36,020 nt of DNA from an uncultured Oscillospiraceae bacterium (lineage in GTDB: Bacteria; Bacillota; Clostridia; Oscillospirales; Ruminococcaceae): contig CAJFOJ010000042.1 of NCBI GenBank assembly GCA_904396495.1, forward strand, positions 1-36,020, given 5' to 3'. A program made the translations under genes and the position numbers. Each line of letters opens with the position of its first letter. Position 1 is the first letter of the stretch. Under the pieces are notes generated by a model. It was given only the letters and a program-made list of their open reading frames with translations, did no database searches and was not told where the DNA came from. Below, in pieces: positions 6,860 through 15,018 of the stretch.

Positions 6860-8287
6860 GTGGCTTTAAAGAGCATCGCCCAGCGTTGGTTTATCAACAG
6901 CTTTGCCGTTATTTTTGTCATTTTGCTGGCCATTGTGACCGGTAGTGGTTTTGTCATCCACAATTTTTACTATTCCTCGGTGCGGCAGTCGCTAAAATAC
7001 CGGGCTAATTCGGTTTCCAGTTTAGTGTTGCAATACTCGGAAAACGCTTCCAACAGCAGCTTTTACACTTCTATGCGAGAGTATGTAGAGTCCTTTCCAG
7101 ACAAGGATTTCGTCGAGCTGATGGCCATTGACCCCTATGGCAAGGTGTCCATCACTTCCAGTGGCTTTTCTTATCAAAAGAAGGATCAGATGCCCGACTA
7201 CAATGAGGCCCTCAGTTCGGCCGATGGCACCGGATACTATGTTGGTAGGCTCAGCAACGGGCAGAAAATAATGGCGGTCACCCAGATGGTCAGCGTGGTC
7301 AACAGTGAAATTTCCGCCATGCGCTTTGTGGTTTCGTTGGAAAACGTGGATGCCGTGATTTTCCAGCTTATTGTAGGGATCAGCGTGGTAGCGGTGGCAG
7401 TATTGGCCCTAGTGCTCATATCAGGACTTCTGTTTGTCAAGAGTATCGTCCGGCCGGTGCGGGACATCGGAGCAGCTGCTAGGCAGATCGCGGGAGGGGA
7501 TTTTAACAGCCGCATCAAAAAGGTATCCAACGATGAGATCGGCGAGCTCTGTGAGACCATCAACTTCATGGCGGATGAACTGGAAAACAGCGAAAAAATG
7601 AAAAACGAGTTTATTTCCTCGGTTTCTCACGAATTGCGCACACCGTTGACCGCAATCAAAGGTTGGGCGGAAACGCTTATCGACACTGAAAATTACGATC
7701 TGGCCACCATGAAAAAAGGGATGCGTGTTATCAGCGCCGAGACAGAACGGCTGTCCGGTATGGTGGAGGAACTCCTCGACTTTTCCCGTATTCAGAACGG
7801 CCGGTTTAGCTTGGTGTTCCAGAAAATGGATCTTTTGGCGGAGTTGGGAGAAGCGGTGCTAATGTACGCCGAAAAGGCCAAACGGGAAAACATTGAAATC
7901 ATCTATGAGGAGCCGGAGATGCTACCGGTGATTTACGGCGATAAAAATAGACTCAGGCAGGTATTTATTAATGTCATTGACAACGCCATCAAATACTCTG
8001 ATCCAGGGGGAAGGGTGAAGATAGACGCCTTTGCCCGAGATGAGAGCATCACTATAACGGTGGCGGATTCCGGCTGCGGTATTAGCCCGGAGGACTTGCC
8101 CATGATTAAGACCAAGTTTTTTAAGGCCAACCACACCCGCCGGGGTTCTGGCATCGGGCTGGCGGTGGCAAATGAGATCATATCTATGCATCACGGTTCC
8201 ATTGATATTGAGAGCACCCTCAACGTAGGCACTACCGTTATCATAACCATCCCCATCCACAATCCTGAGGAGGAACCGGAAGAGTAA
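6860..8287 (+). CDS. Sensor histidine kinase
   Basis: The protein (475 aa) has a first transmembrane helix at about 10-35, an extracytoplasmic sensor region to about 170, a second helix at about 172-196, a HAMP domain (P-V-R-D-I onward), a HisKA domain with phospho-acceptor H257 in S-V-S-H-E-L-R-T-P-L, and a HATPase domain. The last shows the N box N-V-I-D-N-A-I-K-Y, D-S-G-C-G-I and G-S-G-I-G-L-A-V. I prefer the GTG at 6860: GAAGGA is nine bases upstream, while the GTG at 6851 abuts the ribosome site. The architecture resembles WalK/ResE/PhoR-type kinases, but no specific ligand can be named. The partner is the regulator at 6052-6759. Confidence 0.92.
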   Translation: MALKSIAQRWFINSFAVIFVILLAIVTGSGFVIHNFYYSSVRQSLKYRANSVSSLVLQYSENASNSSFYTSMREYVESFPDKDFVELMAIDPYGKVSITSSGFSYQKKDQMPDYNEALSSADGTGYYVGRLSNGQKIMAVTQMVSVVNSEISAMRFVVSLENVDAVIFQLIVGISVVAVAVLALVLISGLLFVKSIVRPVRDIGAAARQIAGGDFNSRIKKVSNDEIGELCETINFMADELENSEKMKNEFISSVSHELRTPLTAIKGWAETLIDTENYDLATMKKGMRVISAETERLSGMVEELLDFSRIQNGRFSLVFQKMDLLAELGEAVLMYAEKAKRENIEIIYEEPEMLPVIYGDKNRLRQVFINVIDNAIKYSDPGGRVKIDAFARDESITITVADSGCGISPEDLPMIKTKFFKANHTRRGSGIGLAVANEIISMHHGSIDIESTLNVGTTVIITIPIHNPEEEPEE

Positions 8288-8312
8288 GGATTTAGAAAGG
8301 ATTCAAAAACAC

Positions 8313-9239
8313 ATGAGCAAAAATTTTAAAACATCCATCGGCGGACAGGCGGTGCTGGAAGGCGTGATGATGCGCGGTGTGCGCAAATCCGCCATGGCGG
8401 TCCGCAAACCGGACAAAACCATACATTTGGAAGTATGGGACAACAAAACCCGCAGTAAAATTTCCAAAGTGCCCTTTATCCGCGGCATCTTTACTTTTAT
8501 CGCCAGTCTGGTGGACGGATACAAGTGCCTGATGAAATCGGCGGAGATTTCCACTGAGGGCATTGAGGAGGAAGAACCGCAGAGCAAGTTTGAAAAGTGG
8601 TTGGACGAGAAATGCGGCGAGGGATTGATGAAAGTTGTCATGGTCATCAGCTCCATTCTTGGATTTGGTATCGCTATCGGACTGTTTATGTTCCTTCCGG
8701 CCTGGTTGGTGGGTATGATGCGGGATTTTGTCCCTCGATGGGGGCTGTCCCTCATTGAAGGCCTCATCAAAATCGTCATTTTTATCGCTTATCTAGCGTT
8801 GGTGGCTCGCATTCCGGACATGAAGCGGTTATTCCAGTACCATGGGGCAGAGCATAAGACGATTTTCTGCTATGAGGCAGGTGAGGAGCTGACGGTGGAG
8901 AATGTCCGAAAGCAAAAAAGATTTCATCCCCGTTGTGGCACCAGCTTTCTCGTCATTGTATTGATACTGGGCATTCTGGTCTTCTCGGTGGTCACCTGGA
9001 GCAATCCTTTTGTCCGCACAGTGCTAAAGATCGTTTTGTTGCCGGTGGTGGTGGCCATTGCCTATGAGCTCATTCGTTTGGCGGGACGGTATGACAACCT
9101 CTTTACAAGAATCATTTCCTTCCCGGGCTTGCAGATTCAGCGGATTACCACCAACGAACCGGACGACGACCAGATCGAAGTGGCCATCGCTTCGATGAAG
9201 CCGGTGCTGCCGGAGGTTGAGGGCGAGGATAAATGGTAG
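8313..9239 (+). CDS. DUF1385 (YqhQ-like) integral membrane protein
   Basis: The protein (308 aa) matches the DUF1385 family by its opening G-G-Q-A-V-L-E-G-V-M-M-R-G, by Y-H-G-A-E-H-K-T-I-F-C-Y-E, and by H-P-R-C-G-T-S-F-L. It has about four membrane segments (about 110-135, 145-170, 205-230 and 235-255). The His/Glu/Cys motifs look like a metal site, but the function is not established. In many clostridia the gene sits directly before prmC, as here; its TAG overlaps the prmC start. AAAGGA precedes the ATG at a long spacing. Confidence 0.85.
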   Translation: MSKNFKTSIGGQAVLEGVMMRGVRKSAMAVRKPDKTIHLEVWDNKTRSKISKVPFIRGIFTFIASLVDGYKCLMKSAEISTEGIEEEEPQSKFEKWLDEKCGEGLMKVVMVISSILGFGIAIGLFMFLPAWLVGMMRDFVPRWGLSLIEGLIKIVIFIAYLALVARIPDMKRLFQYHGAEHKTIFCYEAGEELTVENVRKQKRFHPRCGTSFLVIVLILGILVFSVVTWSNPFVRTVLKIVLLPVVVAIAYELIRLAGRYDNLFTRIISFPGLQIQRITTNEPDDDQIEVAIASMKPVLPEVEGEDKW

Positions 9240-10087
9240 ATCGGAAGGAAATCGATTTACAAAAAGTATATGTCAAAATAAAGAATACATTAGGCAATTA
9301 TGTGGAAACACCGGATTTTGAGGCGCAGCAAATTTTGCGGCAGATTTTTAAAGCGACTTACAACGACATCCTGATCGGTGCCAAACGCACAGTTTCTGTT
9401 GAACAAATGAGAAACCTTAAGGGTATCGTCTTAAGGCGGTGTGATCATTACCCACTGCAATATTTGCTGGGGGAATGGGATTTTTACGGCCGTTCATTTT
9501 TGGTGGGAGAAGGGGTTTTGATTCCCCGTGCTGACACCGAGGTGTTGGTGGAACAGGCGCTGTGTTTTTTAAAACCGCTTTCTACACCTCGCGTACTGGA
9601 TTTGTGCAGCGGAAGCGGATGTATCGGCTTGACCATTGCGTTGGAGCGGCCGGACGCTCAGGTTACGGCGGTGGAGAAATCCCCTGTTGCGTTTTCCTAT
9701 CTGTTGGAAAATAACGAGCGGCTCGGCGCAAAGGTAGAGTGCCTCTTAGGGGATGCTTTGGTCCCCGGTATAGTGGAGGGGATGTTTGACCTGATTGTCT
9801 CAAATCCACCCTATCTGACTAAGCAGGATATAGAGGAATTGCAGACAGAAGTGCAATTTGAGCCGGTGGAGGCGCTGTACGGCGAGGAAGACGGGCTCTA
9901 CTTTTACCGAGAATTGACCGAGCTATATGTCCCAAGGCTTCCAAGGGGTGGAATGCTGGCCTATGAAATCGGGGAAGGACAGCAGGACGCGGTAGCGGAG
10001 ATGATGTCAGCGGCAGCTCTAAAATCCATTTGCCAAATCCGGGACTACAATGGTATAATAAGATGCGTCACTGGCATGAAAGAGTGA
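9233..10087 (+). CDS. prmC: Peptide chain release factor N5-glutamine methyltransferase
   Basis: The protein (284 aa) methylates the Gln of the GGQ motif in release factors RF1 and RF2 using S-adenosylmethionine. An N-terminal helical domain (to about 90) is followed by a Rossmann methyltransferase domain with [12 protein letters not shown] and the catalytic N-P-P-Y at residues 191-194. The length is normal. The gene overlaps the DUF1385 gene by 7 bases (translational coupling). Its 3' end carries the recA promoter. A neighbouring prfA is absent, although it often accompanies prmC. Confidence 0.92.
   Translation: MVDRKEIDLQKVYVKIKNTLGNYVETPDFEAQQILRQIFKATYNDILIGAKRTVSVEQMRNLKGIVLRRCDHYPLQYLLGEWDFYGRSFLVGEGVLIPRADTEVLVEQALCFLKPLSTPRVLDLCSGSGCIGLTIALERPDAQVTAVEKSPVAFSYLLENNERLGAKVECLLGDALVPGIVEGMFDLIVSNPPYLTKQDIEELQTEVQFEPVEALYGEEDGLYFYRELTELYVPRLPRGGMLAYEIGEGQQDAVAEMMSAAALKSICQIRDYNGIIRCVTGMKE
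10030..10059 (+). promoter_or_regulatory. recA promoter inside the 3' end of prmC
   Basis: TTGCCA (10030-10035), 18-base spacer, TATAAT (10054-10059), with TGG immediately upstream of the -10 (extended -10). Transcription would start near 10066, about 70 bases before recA. I see no GAAC-N4-GTTC type LexA box between 9990 and 10138. Confidence 0.6.
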
Positions 10088-10137
10088 TTTTGTGTGAAGA
10101 TTACGGCATCAAGCCGTTTGAAAGGAATGGTTGCGAT

Positions 10138-11331
10138 ATGGCGAAAGCAAAACCAGCAGTAGACAGCAAGGCGGCGGATGAAAAGCAGGCTGCAAAGATG
10201 AGGGCTTTACAGACAGCCATTGACCAGATTGAGAAGGCATATGGCGCAGGTTCTATTATGAAGCTGGGGCAGACGACCACCTTAAATGTGGATGTCATCC
10301 CAACTGGCTCTCTGGGGCTCGACATCGCATTGGGAGTAGGTGGGGTTCCAAAGGGGAGAATCATCGAAATTTACGGGCCGGAATCTTCCGGTAAAACTAC
10401 CGTTGCTCTTCAAATGGTGGCCCAGGCCCAGAAGGCCGGCGGTACCGCTGCTTTTATCGACGTTGAGCACGCTCTTGACCCCGTCTACGCGAGGGCGTTA
10501 GGCGTAGACATAGATGGATTGCTGGTCTCCCAACCGGACACTGGCGAACAGGCGCTGGAAATTACTGAGGCGCTGGTCCGCTCCGGAGCTATTGACATCG
10601 TGGTCATCGACTCGGTTGCCGCCATGGTCACTAAGGCTGAAATCGAGGGGGAGATGGGCGAGAGCCATATGGGCCTCCAGGCCAGGCTCATGTCCCAGGC
10701 TATGAGAAAGCTCACCGGCATTATCGGCAAGTCCAACTGCGTCGCCATCTTTATCAACCAGATCCGGGAAAAAATCGGCGTCATGTTCGGAAATCCCGAA
10801 ACCACTACAGGAGGCCGGGCGCTTAAATATTTTGCCACCGTTCGCATCGATGTTAGAAAGGGCGAGGCTATCAAGGATGGCAACGAGATTATCGGCAACG
10901 TGACAAAATGCAAGGTAGTGAAAAACAAGGTGGCGCCTCCCTTCAAGGAGTGCACTTTTGATTTGCTGTACGGCGAGGGCACCTCTTATGAGGGAGAAAT
11001 TATTGACATCGGGACTGCGTTGGGCGTCATCGTAAAGTCCGGTTCCTGGTACAGTTACAAGGGCGAACGGATTGGCCAGGGCAAAGAAAAGGTCCGCCAG
11101 TTTTTAAAAGAACATCCGGAGATTTCCGCCGAGATCGAGCAGATTATCCGGGACAACATGGACAAGCTGGTCTTTGCGCCGTCCAAAGGGGCAAAAGGTG
11201 GTAACATCGAAATTCGCAAGGGGACTGACGTGGCAGTGGACGCGGCACCCAAGGCGTCTGCCCCCAGCAGTTCTGATGCCCTCACTGATATTGTTTTGGA
11301 TGTGGAAGCGGATCTGGAAGACTTTGAATAA
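10138..11331 (+). CDS. recA: Recombinase RecA
   Basis: The protein (397 aa) is the strand-exchange protein of homologous recombination and co-protease of the SOS repressor. Visible are Walker [10 protein letters not shown] (about 80-88), V-V-I-D-S-V-A-A, L1 ([10 protein letters not shown]), L2 (G-N-P-E-T-T-T-G-G) and an acidic C-terminal tail. The ATG at 10138 gives the canonical M-A-K start; AAAGGA lies 11 bases upstream, a long spacing also seen for pgsA here. The N-terminus is about 20 residues longer than in Bacillus, being Lys/Ala-rich. recX follows with a one-base overlap. Confidence 0.97.
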   Translation: MAKAKPAVDSKAADEKQAAKMRALQTAIDQIEKAYGAGSIMKLGQTTTLNVDVIPTGSLGLDIALGVGGVPKGRIIEIYGPESSGKTTVALQMVAQAQKAGGTAAFIDVEHALDPVYARALGVDIDGLLVSQPDTGEQALEITEALVRSGAIDIVVIDSVAAMVTKAEIEGEMGESHMGLQARLMSQAMRKLTGIIGKSNCVAIFINQIREKIGVMFGNPETTTGGRALKYFATVRIDVRKGEAIKDGNEIIGNVTKCKVVKNKVAPPFKECTFDLLYGEGTSYEGEIIDIGTALGVIVKSGSWYSYKGERIGQGKEKVRQFLKEHPEISAEIEQIIRDNMDKLVFAPSKGAKGGNIEIRKGTDVAVDAAPKASAPSSSDALTDIVLDVEADLEDFE

Positions 11332-11945
11332 TGGTTATCACTGGGATTCTAAAAAAGCAGGGTACTCGCTACCAAATTGAGGTGGACGGAGAGTACTGGA
11401 TCATTCTCGACGCAGAGCTTATCGCCAGTTTTCATTTGAAAAAGGGACTGGAAATCACTGAGGAGCTACAAGAGGAAGTGAGGCGGGCCGCCGATTTCCG
11501 CAAGGGAAGGGAACGGGCGTTATACCTGTTGGAATATAGAGATCACTGCCGCAAAGAGCTGGTGGATAAGCTCTCCAAAAACATCGAGAGGGAGCTGGCA
11601 GAAGAAATCGCCGACAGGATGGAAGAACTGGGGCTTTTAGATGATAGAAAGTACGCTCAAAAGCTCGCCCGGCACCTTATTCTCGTCAAGAAGCGGGGGG
11701 AGCGTCGGGCCTTGCAGGAAATGATGATCAAGGGAATTGACCGGGATATTGCCGTTGAAGCCGTCTCTTTGGTGGAACCGGACGAAAATCTGCTGCAAGA
11801 GCTAATTAAACGGAAGTATCTCCGCTACCTGGGGGATGAAAAGGGCAGGAACAAGGTCATTGCGGCTTTAATGCGGTTGGGACATGACTATGGCGACGTC
11901 ATCCAGGCGGTTAATGAGGCGGAGGAATCCCTTGAAAGGGAATAG
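11331..11945 (+). CDS. recX: RecA regulator RecX
   Basis: The protein (204 aa) is a helical RecX family member with the conserved R-x-x-x-E-L-x-x-K-L and L-G-L-L-D-D-x-x-Y-A motifs and three-helix repeats in residues 60-200. RecX binds along the RecA filament and limits its activity. The start ATG shares its A with the recA stop TAA (TAATG), so translation is coupled and stoichiometry is tied to recA. Confidence 0.9.
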   Translation: MVITGILKKQGTRYQIEVDGEYWIILDAELIASFHLKKGLEITEELQEEVRRAADFRKGRERALYLLEYRDHCRKELVDKLSKNIERELAEEIADRMEELGLLDDRKYAQKLARHLILVKKRGERRALQEMMIKGIDRDIAVEAVSLVEPDENLLQELIKRKYLRYLGDEKGRNKVIAALMRLGHDYGDVIQAVNEAEESLERE

Positions 11946-11992
11946 CCGCATAACGGTAAAAGAATTGCAATAAATATAGACGGAGGAATATT

Positions 11993-13324
11993 ATGCCAAT
12001 CAAGGTGGGGATGGTCTCGCTGGGGTGTCCCAAAAACCAGGTGGATGCGGAGCTTTTGCTCCACAAAATCAAAGAAGACGGGTATGTTTTGGAGCCGGAT
12101 TCTGGGAATTGCGACGTCGTTATCATTAACACCTGCGGTTTTATTGAGAGCGCCAAGCAAGAAGCCATTGAGAATATTTTGGAGTTTATCACCCTGAAAA
12201 AAGAAGGGGCTATCAAAAAAATCATCGTAACGGGCTGTTTGGCGGAGCGCTACCGGGATGAAATCGCAGAGGAAATGCCCGAGGTAGATGCGGTTTTGGG
12301 AATCGGCAGCAACGACAAAATTACCGACGTTCTCAAAATGGTCATGGCGGATGAAAAAGCCTACCTTTACGGTGAAAAAACGGACCTGCCGCTGGAAGGC
12401 GACCGGGTACTGACCACCTTGCCCTTTTACGCTTACCTGAAAATTGCCGAGGGCTGTGACAATTGTTGTTCTTATTGCGCCATTCCGTCTATCCGCGGCC
12501 ATTTTCGCAGCCGTCCTATGGACAATATTGTCAAAGAGGCAGAAGAGTTGGCTGCCCGTGGTGTCAAGGAACTGGTCGTCGTCGCCCAGGATACCACCAA
12601 ATATGGAAAAGACATATACGGAGAGTATAAACTTGCTGAACTGTTACAAAAATTGGCGCATATTGACGGTTTTCGTTGGATCCGGGTCTTATATGCTTAT
12701 CCTGAGCGGATTACCGACGAACTGCTGGATGTGATGGCATCGGAAGAAAAAATAGCCAAATACATTGATATTCCGCTTCAGCACTGCAACAAGCAAATTC
12801 TGCAAAAGATGAACCGTCCAGGCGATCGAGCGAGCATAGAGGCACTCATCTGCAAAGTGCGGGAGAGGGTGCCGGGAATCACCGTCCGTACCACCCTCAT
12901 TGCCGGATTCCCCGGCGAAACAGAGGAACAGTTCGAGGAACTCTGTCAGTTCGTCAAGGAAATGCACTTCGATCGGTTGGGTTGCTTTGCCTATTCGCCA
13001 GAGGAGGGGACTCCCGCTGCTGAAATGGAGGGACAGCTGGACGAACAGCTCAAAATCCATCGAGCGGAGCTTGTTACAGAAGAGCAGATGAATATTATGA
13101 TACAGCAAAACGAACAGAAGGTGGGGCAAACAGTGATGGTGGTCACCGAGGGATTTGACCGATACGGTGAATGCTATTTTGGCCGCAGTGAGGCGGATGC
13201 CCCCGACATCGACGGCAAAATTTTCTTTACCTCTGAGAAAAAATTGTCCATTGGCGACTTTGTAGAGGTGGTTTTAGAGGATACCCTGGATCTAGATTTA
13301 TTGGGCTCAGTCGTACAGGGCTAG
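11993..13324 (+). CDS. rimO: Ribosomal protein S12 methylthiotransferase RimO
   Basis: The protein (443 aa) has the three domains of a methylthiotransferase. The N-terminal MTTase domain carries Fe-S ligands C12, C48 and C82. The radical-SAM domain carries C155-x3-C159-x2-C162. A C-terminal TRAM domain follows. The opening V-S-L-G-C-P-K-N separates RimO from MiaB. It adds a methylthio group to the beta-carbon of an Asp in S12 in the class. GGAGGAATATT precedes the ATG. It sits between recX and pgsA in one dense plus-strand run. Confidence 0.94.
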   Translation: MPIKVGMVSLGCPKNQVDAELLLHKIKEDGYVLEPDSGNCDVVIINTCGFIESAKQEAIENILEFITLKKEGAIKKIIVTGCLAERYRDEIAEEMPEVDAVLGIGSNDKITDVLKMVMADEKAYLYGEKTDLPLEGDRVLTTLPFYAYLKIAEGCDNCCSYCAIPSIRGHFRSRPMDNIVKEAEELAARGVKELVVVAQDTTKYGKDIYGEYKLAELLQKLAHIDGFRWIRVLYAYPERITDELLDVMASEEKIAKYIDIPLQHCNKQILQKMNRPGDRASIEALICKVRERVPGITVRTTLIAGFPGETEEQFEELCQFVKEMHFDRLGCFAYSPEEGTPAAEMEGQLDEQLKIHRAELVTEEQMNIMIQQNEQKVGQTVMVVTEGFDRYGECYFGRSEADAPDIDGKIFFTSEKKLSIGDFVEVVLEDTLDLDLLGSVVQG

Positions 13325-13361
13325 TGCCTTATCACCCATTCGGAAAGGAATGTGAACCGTT

Positions 13362-13922
13362 TTGAATACACCCAACAAGTTGACCATTATCAGAATCATC
13401 TTGGCTCCGGTATTTTTACTTTTCCTGCTGGGGGATTTTATTCCGTGGCACTACCTCTGGGCGCTCATCGTTTTCGCCGTGGCGTCCGGTACCGATGCGC
13501 TTGATGGGCACTTGGCCCGCAAGCATCAGCTCATCACAAACTTTGGCAAGTTTCTCGATCCGCTCGCCGATAAAATTCTGGTTTTTTCCGCCCTGATTGC
13601 CTTTATTGATTTGGGACTTGCCAATTCTGTCGCTGTCATCATTATGATGGCGCGGGAATTTTTAGTTACCTCCTTGCGGCTGGTGGCTTCGGATAACGGG
13701 ACGGTTATTGCCGCCAGCAAGCTGGGGAAGCTCAAGACCGCTATGACGATGGCGGCTATTGTGGTGGTACTCTGCCTGTCGGCTATCTGTGAAGTATCTT
13801 CCTTCAGAGTGGATATTGCCCTCATCAGCAACATTTTGGTGTGGGTGGCGGCGGCTATCACTCTGCTTTCTGGTGGCGAGTATTTGTGGAAAAACCGGGC
13901 TCAGTTTAGTTCTGACAAATAA
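13362..13922 (+). CDS. pgsA: CDP-diacylglycerol-glycerol-3-phosphate 3-phosphatidyltransferase
   Basis: The protein (186 aa) makes phosphatidylglycerophosphate, the first committed step to phosphatidylglycerol. The CDP-alcohol phosphotransferase signature is complete: D45-x2-D48-G49-x2-A52-R53, then G62-x3-D66-x3-D70. Four to six hydrophobic segments cover the rest. The start is the TTG at 13362, with AAAGGA 12 bases upstream; a GTG nearer the ribosome site is out of frame. The rimO-pgsA order is common in Firmicutes. A strong bidirectional terminator follows. Confidence 0.92.
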   Translation: MNTPNKLTIIRIILAPVFLLFLLGDFIPWHYLWALIVFAVASGTDALDGHLARKHQLITNFGKFLDPLADKILVFSALIAFIDLGLANSVAVIIMMAREFLVTSLRLVASDNGTVIAASKLGKLKTAMTMAAIVVVLCLSAICEVSSFRVDIALISNILVWVAAAITLLSGGEYLWKNRAQFSSDK

Positions 13923-13965
13923 GTTGCAAATTTTCAATGAGAAAAATATATTTTTTCAATATGAT

Positions 13966-13999
13966 AAAAAGCAGAGGAAATAATTGCCCTCTGCTTTTT
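13966..13999. terminator. Bidirectional terminator between pgsA and the RNHCP gene
   Basis: A 12-bp stem AAAAAGCAGAGG (13966-13977) / CCTCTGCTTTTT (13988-13999). It gives a T run on either strand and lies between converging genes. Confidence 0.8.
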
Positions 14000-14073
14000 G
14001 TGTATTAAAAAAATTTTTGATAGACAAGGTAATATGAATCTGTAAAATTAGCAAAAAAGGCCGTGATTTGATG

Positions 14074-14502
14074 CTATAGAATCAATTTCCCGTCCCCTGC
14101 CATTCCCTCCGTCAGCTCCTCTATCCGTTCCAGAGGAAACGGCGGTGAACTTAAGGGTCGCATGGCGATAGACATCAGTTTCATGGGATTGTCATCTGCC
14201 GCCACGCGGTTGGAACTGAGTTTTCCACAACGTTTGCAACGATGGATAATCGCCCATTCCCCGTTTTTTCTAACCCATACTGCTACTGGCTCCATTATAC
14301 CACCGCAGTCAGATTCCCGATCGCCCGGCTCGATGTCTACATGGAGACTGGTTAGGCAATTGGGGCAATGATTGCGATGGTCGCTACCGGCTCCAGCAGA
14401 AACTACCAATCTTCCACAAATTTTACAGTTAAAGCTGTCAGTACATGGATGTGATCGATAATAACCTTTTTGGTATTTTCTTTTTTTATTTTCTCGGTTC
14501 AT
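14074..14502 (-). CDS. RNHCP-domain zinc-binding protein
   Basis: The protein (142 aa) contains the RNHCP motif itself (R43-N44-H45-C46-P47). Cys pairs C26-x2-C29 and C46-x2-C49 form a probable zinc ribbon, and a third pair follows in H-R-C-K-R-C-G. The N-terminal 15 residues are strongly basic, which would suit RNA binding, but the family has no established function that I know of. AAGGAGAA lies six bases before the ATG. It is divergent from cysE and preceded by an unusual structured region with a terminator between a far promoter and the gene (see findings). Confidence 0.82.
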   Translation of the reverse strand: MNRENKKRKYQKGYYRSHPCTDSFNCKICGRLVVSAGAGSDHRNHCPNCLTSLHVDIEPGDRESDCGGIMEPVAVWVRKNGEWAIIHRCKRCGKLSSNRVAADDNPMKLMSIAMRPLSSPPFPLERIEELTEGMAGDGKLIL

Positions 14503-14524
14503 TGTAGGTTCTCCTTACACGATT

Positions 14525-14553
14525 AATATATAAAATAATCAGTGTCAGGACAA
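14525..14553 (-). promoter_or_regulatory. Possible proximal promoter of the RNHCP gene
   Basis: Minus strand TTGTCC (14553-14548), 17-base spacer, TATATT (14530-14525). The -35 is weak and overlaps the outer inverted repeat. If active it would bypass the upstream terminator. Confidence 0.25.
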
Positions 14554-14800
14554 TAAAAAAAGATAACCCCATCATGATGAGTTATCCAATCAATACTAAA
14601 TGCGGATTCTTTATTTTACCAGAAAAACTTCTACAATCTACAATGTGGCTACACAGCACACCTGACAAAACAATTTTTGTAAAAAATAAAATCAAAAATT
14701 GAACTACTTGTATATTAAGAAGCTGCCATGTTACTATCCGCAAATAAGCACAACAAAAAACTCATCATTTCCAGATGAAAACAAAATTTCTATTGTCCTG
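14546..14800. repeat. Imperfect long inverted repeat (about 255 bp), attenuator or decayed palindromic element
   Basis: Three exact inverted matches are nested about one centre (about 14672): CAGGACAATA 14546-14555 with TATTGTCCTG 14791-14800; ATGATGAGTT 14574-14583 with AACTCATCAT 14759-14768; TGCGGAT 14601-14607 with ATCCGCA 14736-14742. Spacings between the blocks are nearly equal on both sides (18 and 22; 17 and 16). The central part holds a 9-bp hairpin CAATTTTTG/CAAAAATTG (14671-14679 / 14693-14701). No target-site duplication is evident. Confidence 0.55.
14555..14586 (-). terminator. Minus-strand intrinsic terminator upstream of the RNHCP gene
   Basis: On the minus strand GATAAC (14586-14581) pairs with GTTATC (14567-14562). 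Between them a smaller CAT/ATG stem is set off by a T/GG internal loop. Seven T residues follow (14561-14555). It lies about 50 bases before the RNHCP start codon, so it acts on transcripts entering from the right. Confidence 0.6.
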
Positions 14801-14821
14801 TTATTTACGAACAGCCGACAT
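14801..14821 (-). CDS. Possible six-codon upstream ORF (leader peptide MSAVRK)
   Basis: The ATG at 14821 is preceded by GAAGGGAAG seven bases upstream and about 25 bases after the predicted transcription start. The frame reads M-S-A-V-R-K then TAA, and the stop abuts the outer inverted repeat. The ribosome site and position fit a leader peptide. Such a short frame can occur by chance. Confidence 0.3.
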   Translation of the reverse strand: MSAVRK

Positions 14822-14852
14822 GCACACACTTCCCTTCTATTAAATTTATTTT

Positions 14853-14881
14853 ATTGTATCATAGTAAAAAGCCAAAGTCAA
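14853..14881 (-). promoter_or_regulatory. Promoter of the RNHCP leader (or of a small RNA)
   Basis: Minus strand TTGACT (14881-14876), 17-base spacer, TACAAT (14858-14853). Transcription would start near 14846 and run through the inverted repeat towards the terminator at 14555. Confidence 0.6.
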
Positions 14882-14983
14882 TATATGATTATAACACGTT
14901 ATTATAAACCTTATCCAATTGATTTAAGCCGTTTTTGATATTATGGGCTTTGTGTGCATACGGATGACATTGAAATGCAATTG

Positions 14984-15012
14984 TTGACAAGAAATGGAAA
15001 ACGTAGTTAAAT
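14984..15012 (+). promoter_or_regulatory. cysE promoter
   Basis: TTGACA (14984-14989), 17-base spacer, TTAAAT (15007-15012). It is divergent from the promoter at 14853-14881. A dyad ATAAC-AC-GTTAT (14891-14902) lies between the two and is a possible operator. A second TATAAT at 15061-15066 lacks a good -35. Confidence 0.55.
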
Positions 15013-15018
15013 AAGAAT

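Noticed and set aside
14699-14938. 79-codon plus-strand open frame in the RNHCP-cysE gap
   Set aside because: It has no ribosome site and has AT-rich random-looking composition. It crosses the inverted repeat and the minus-strand promoter.
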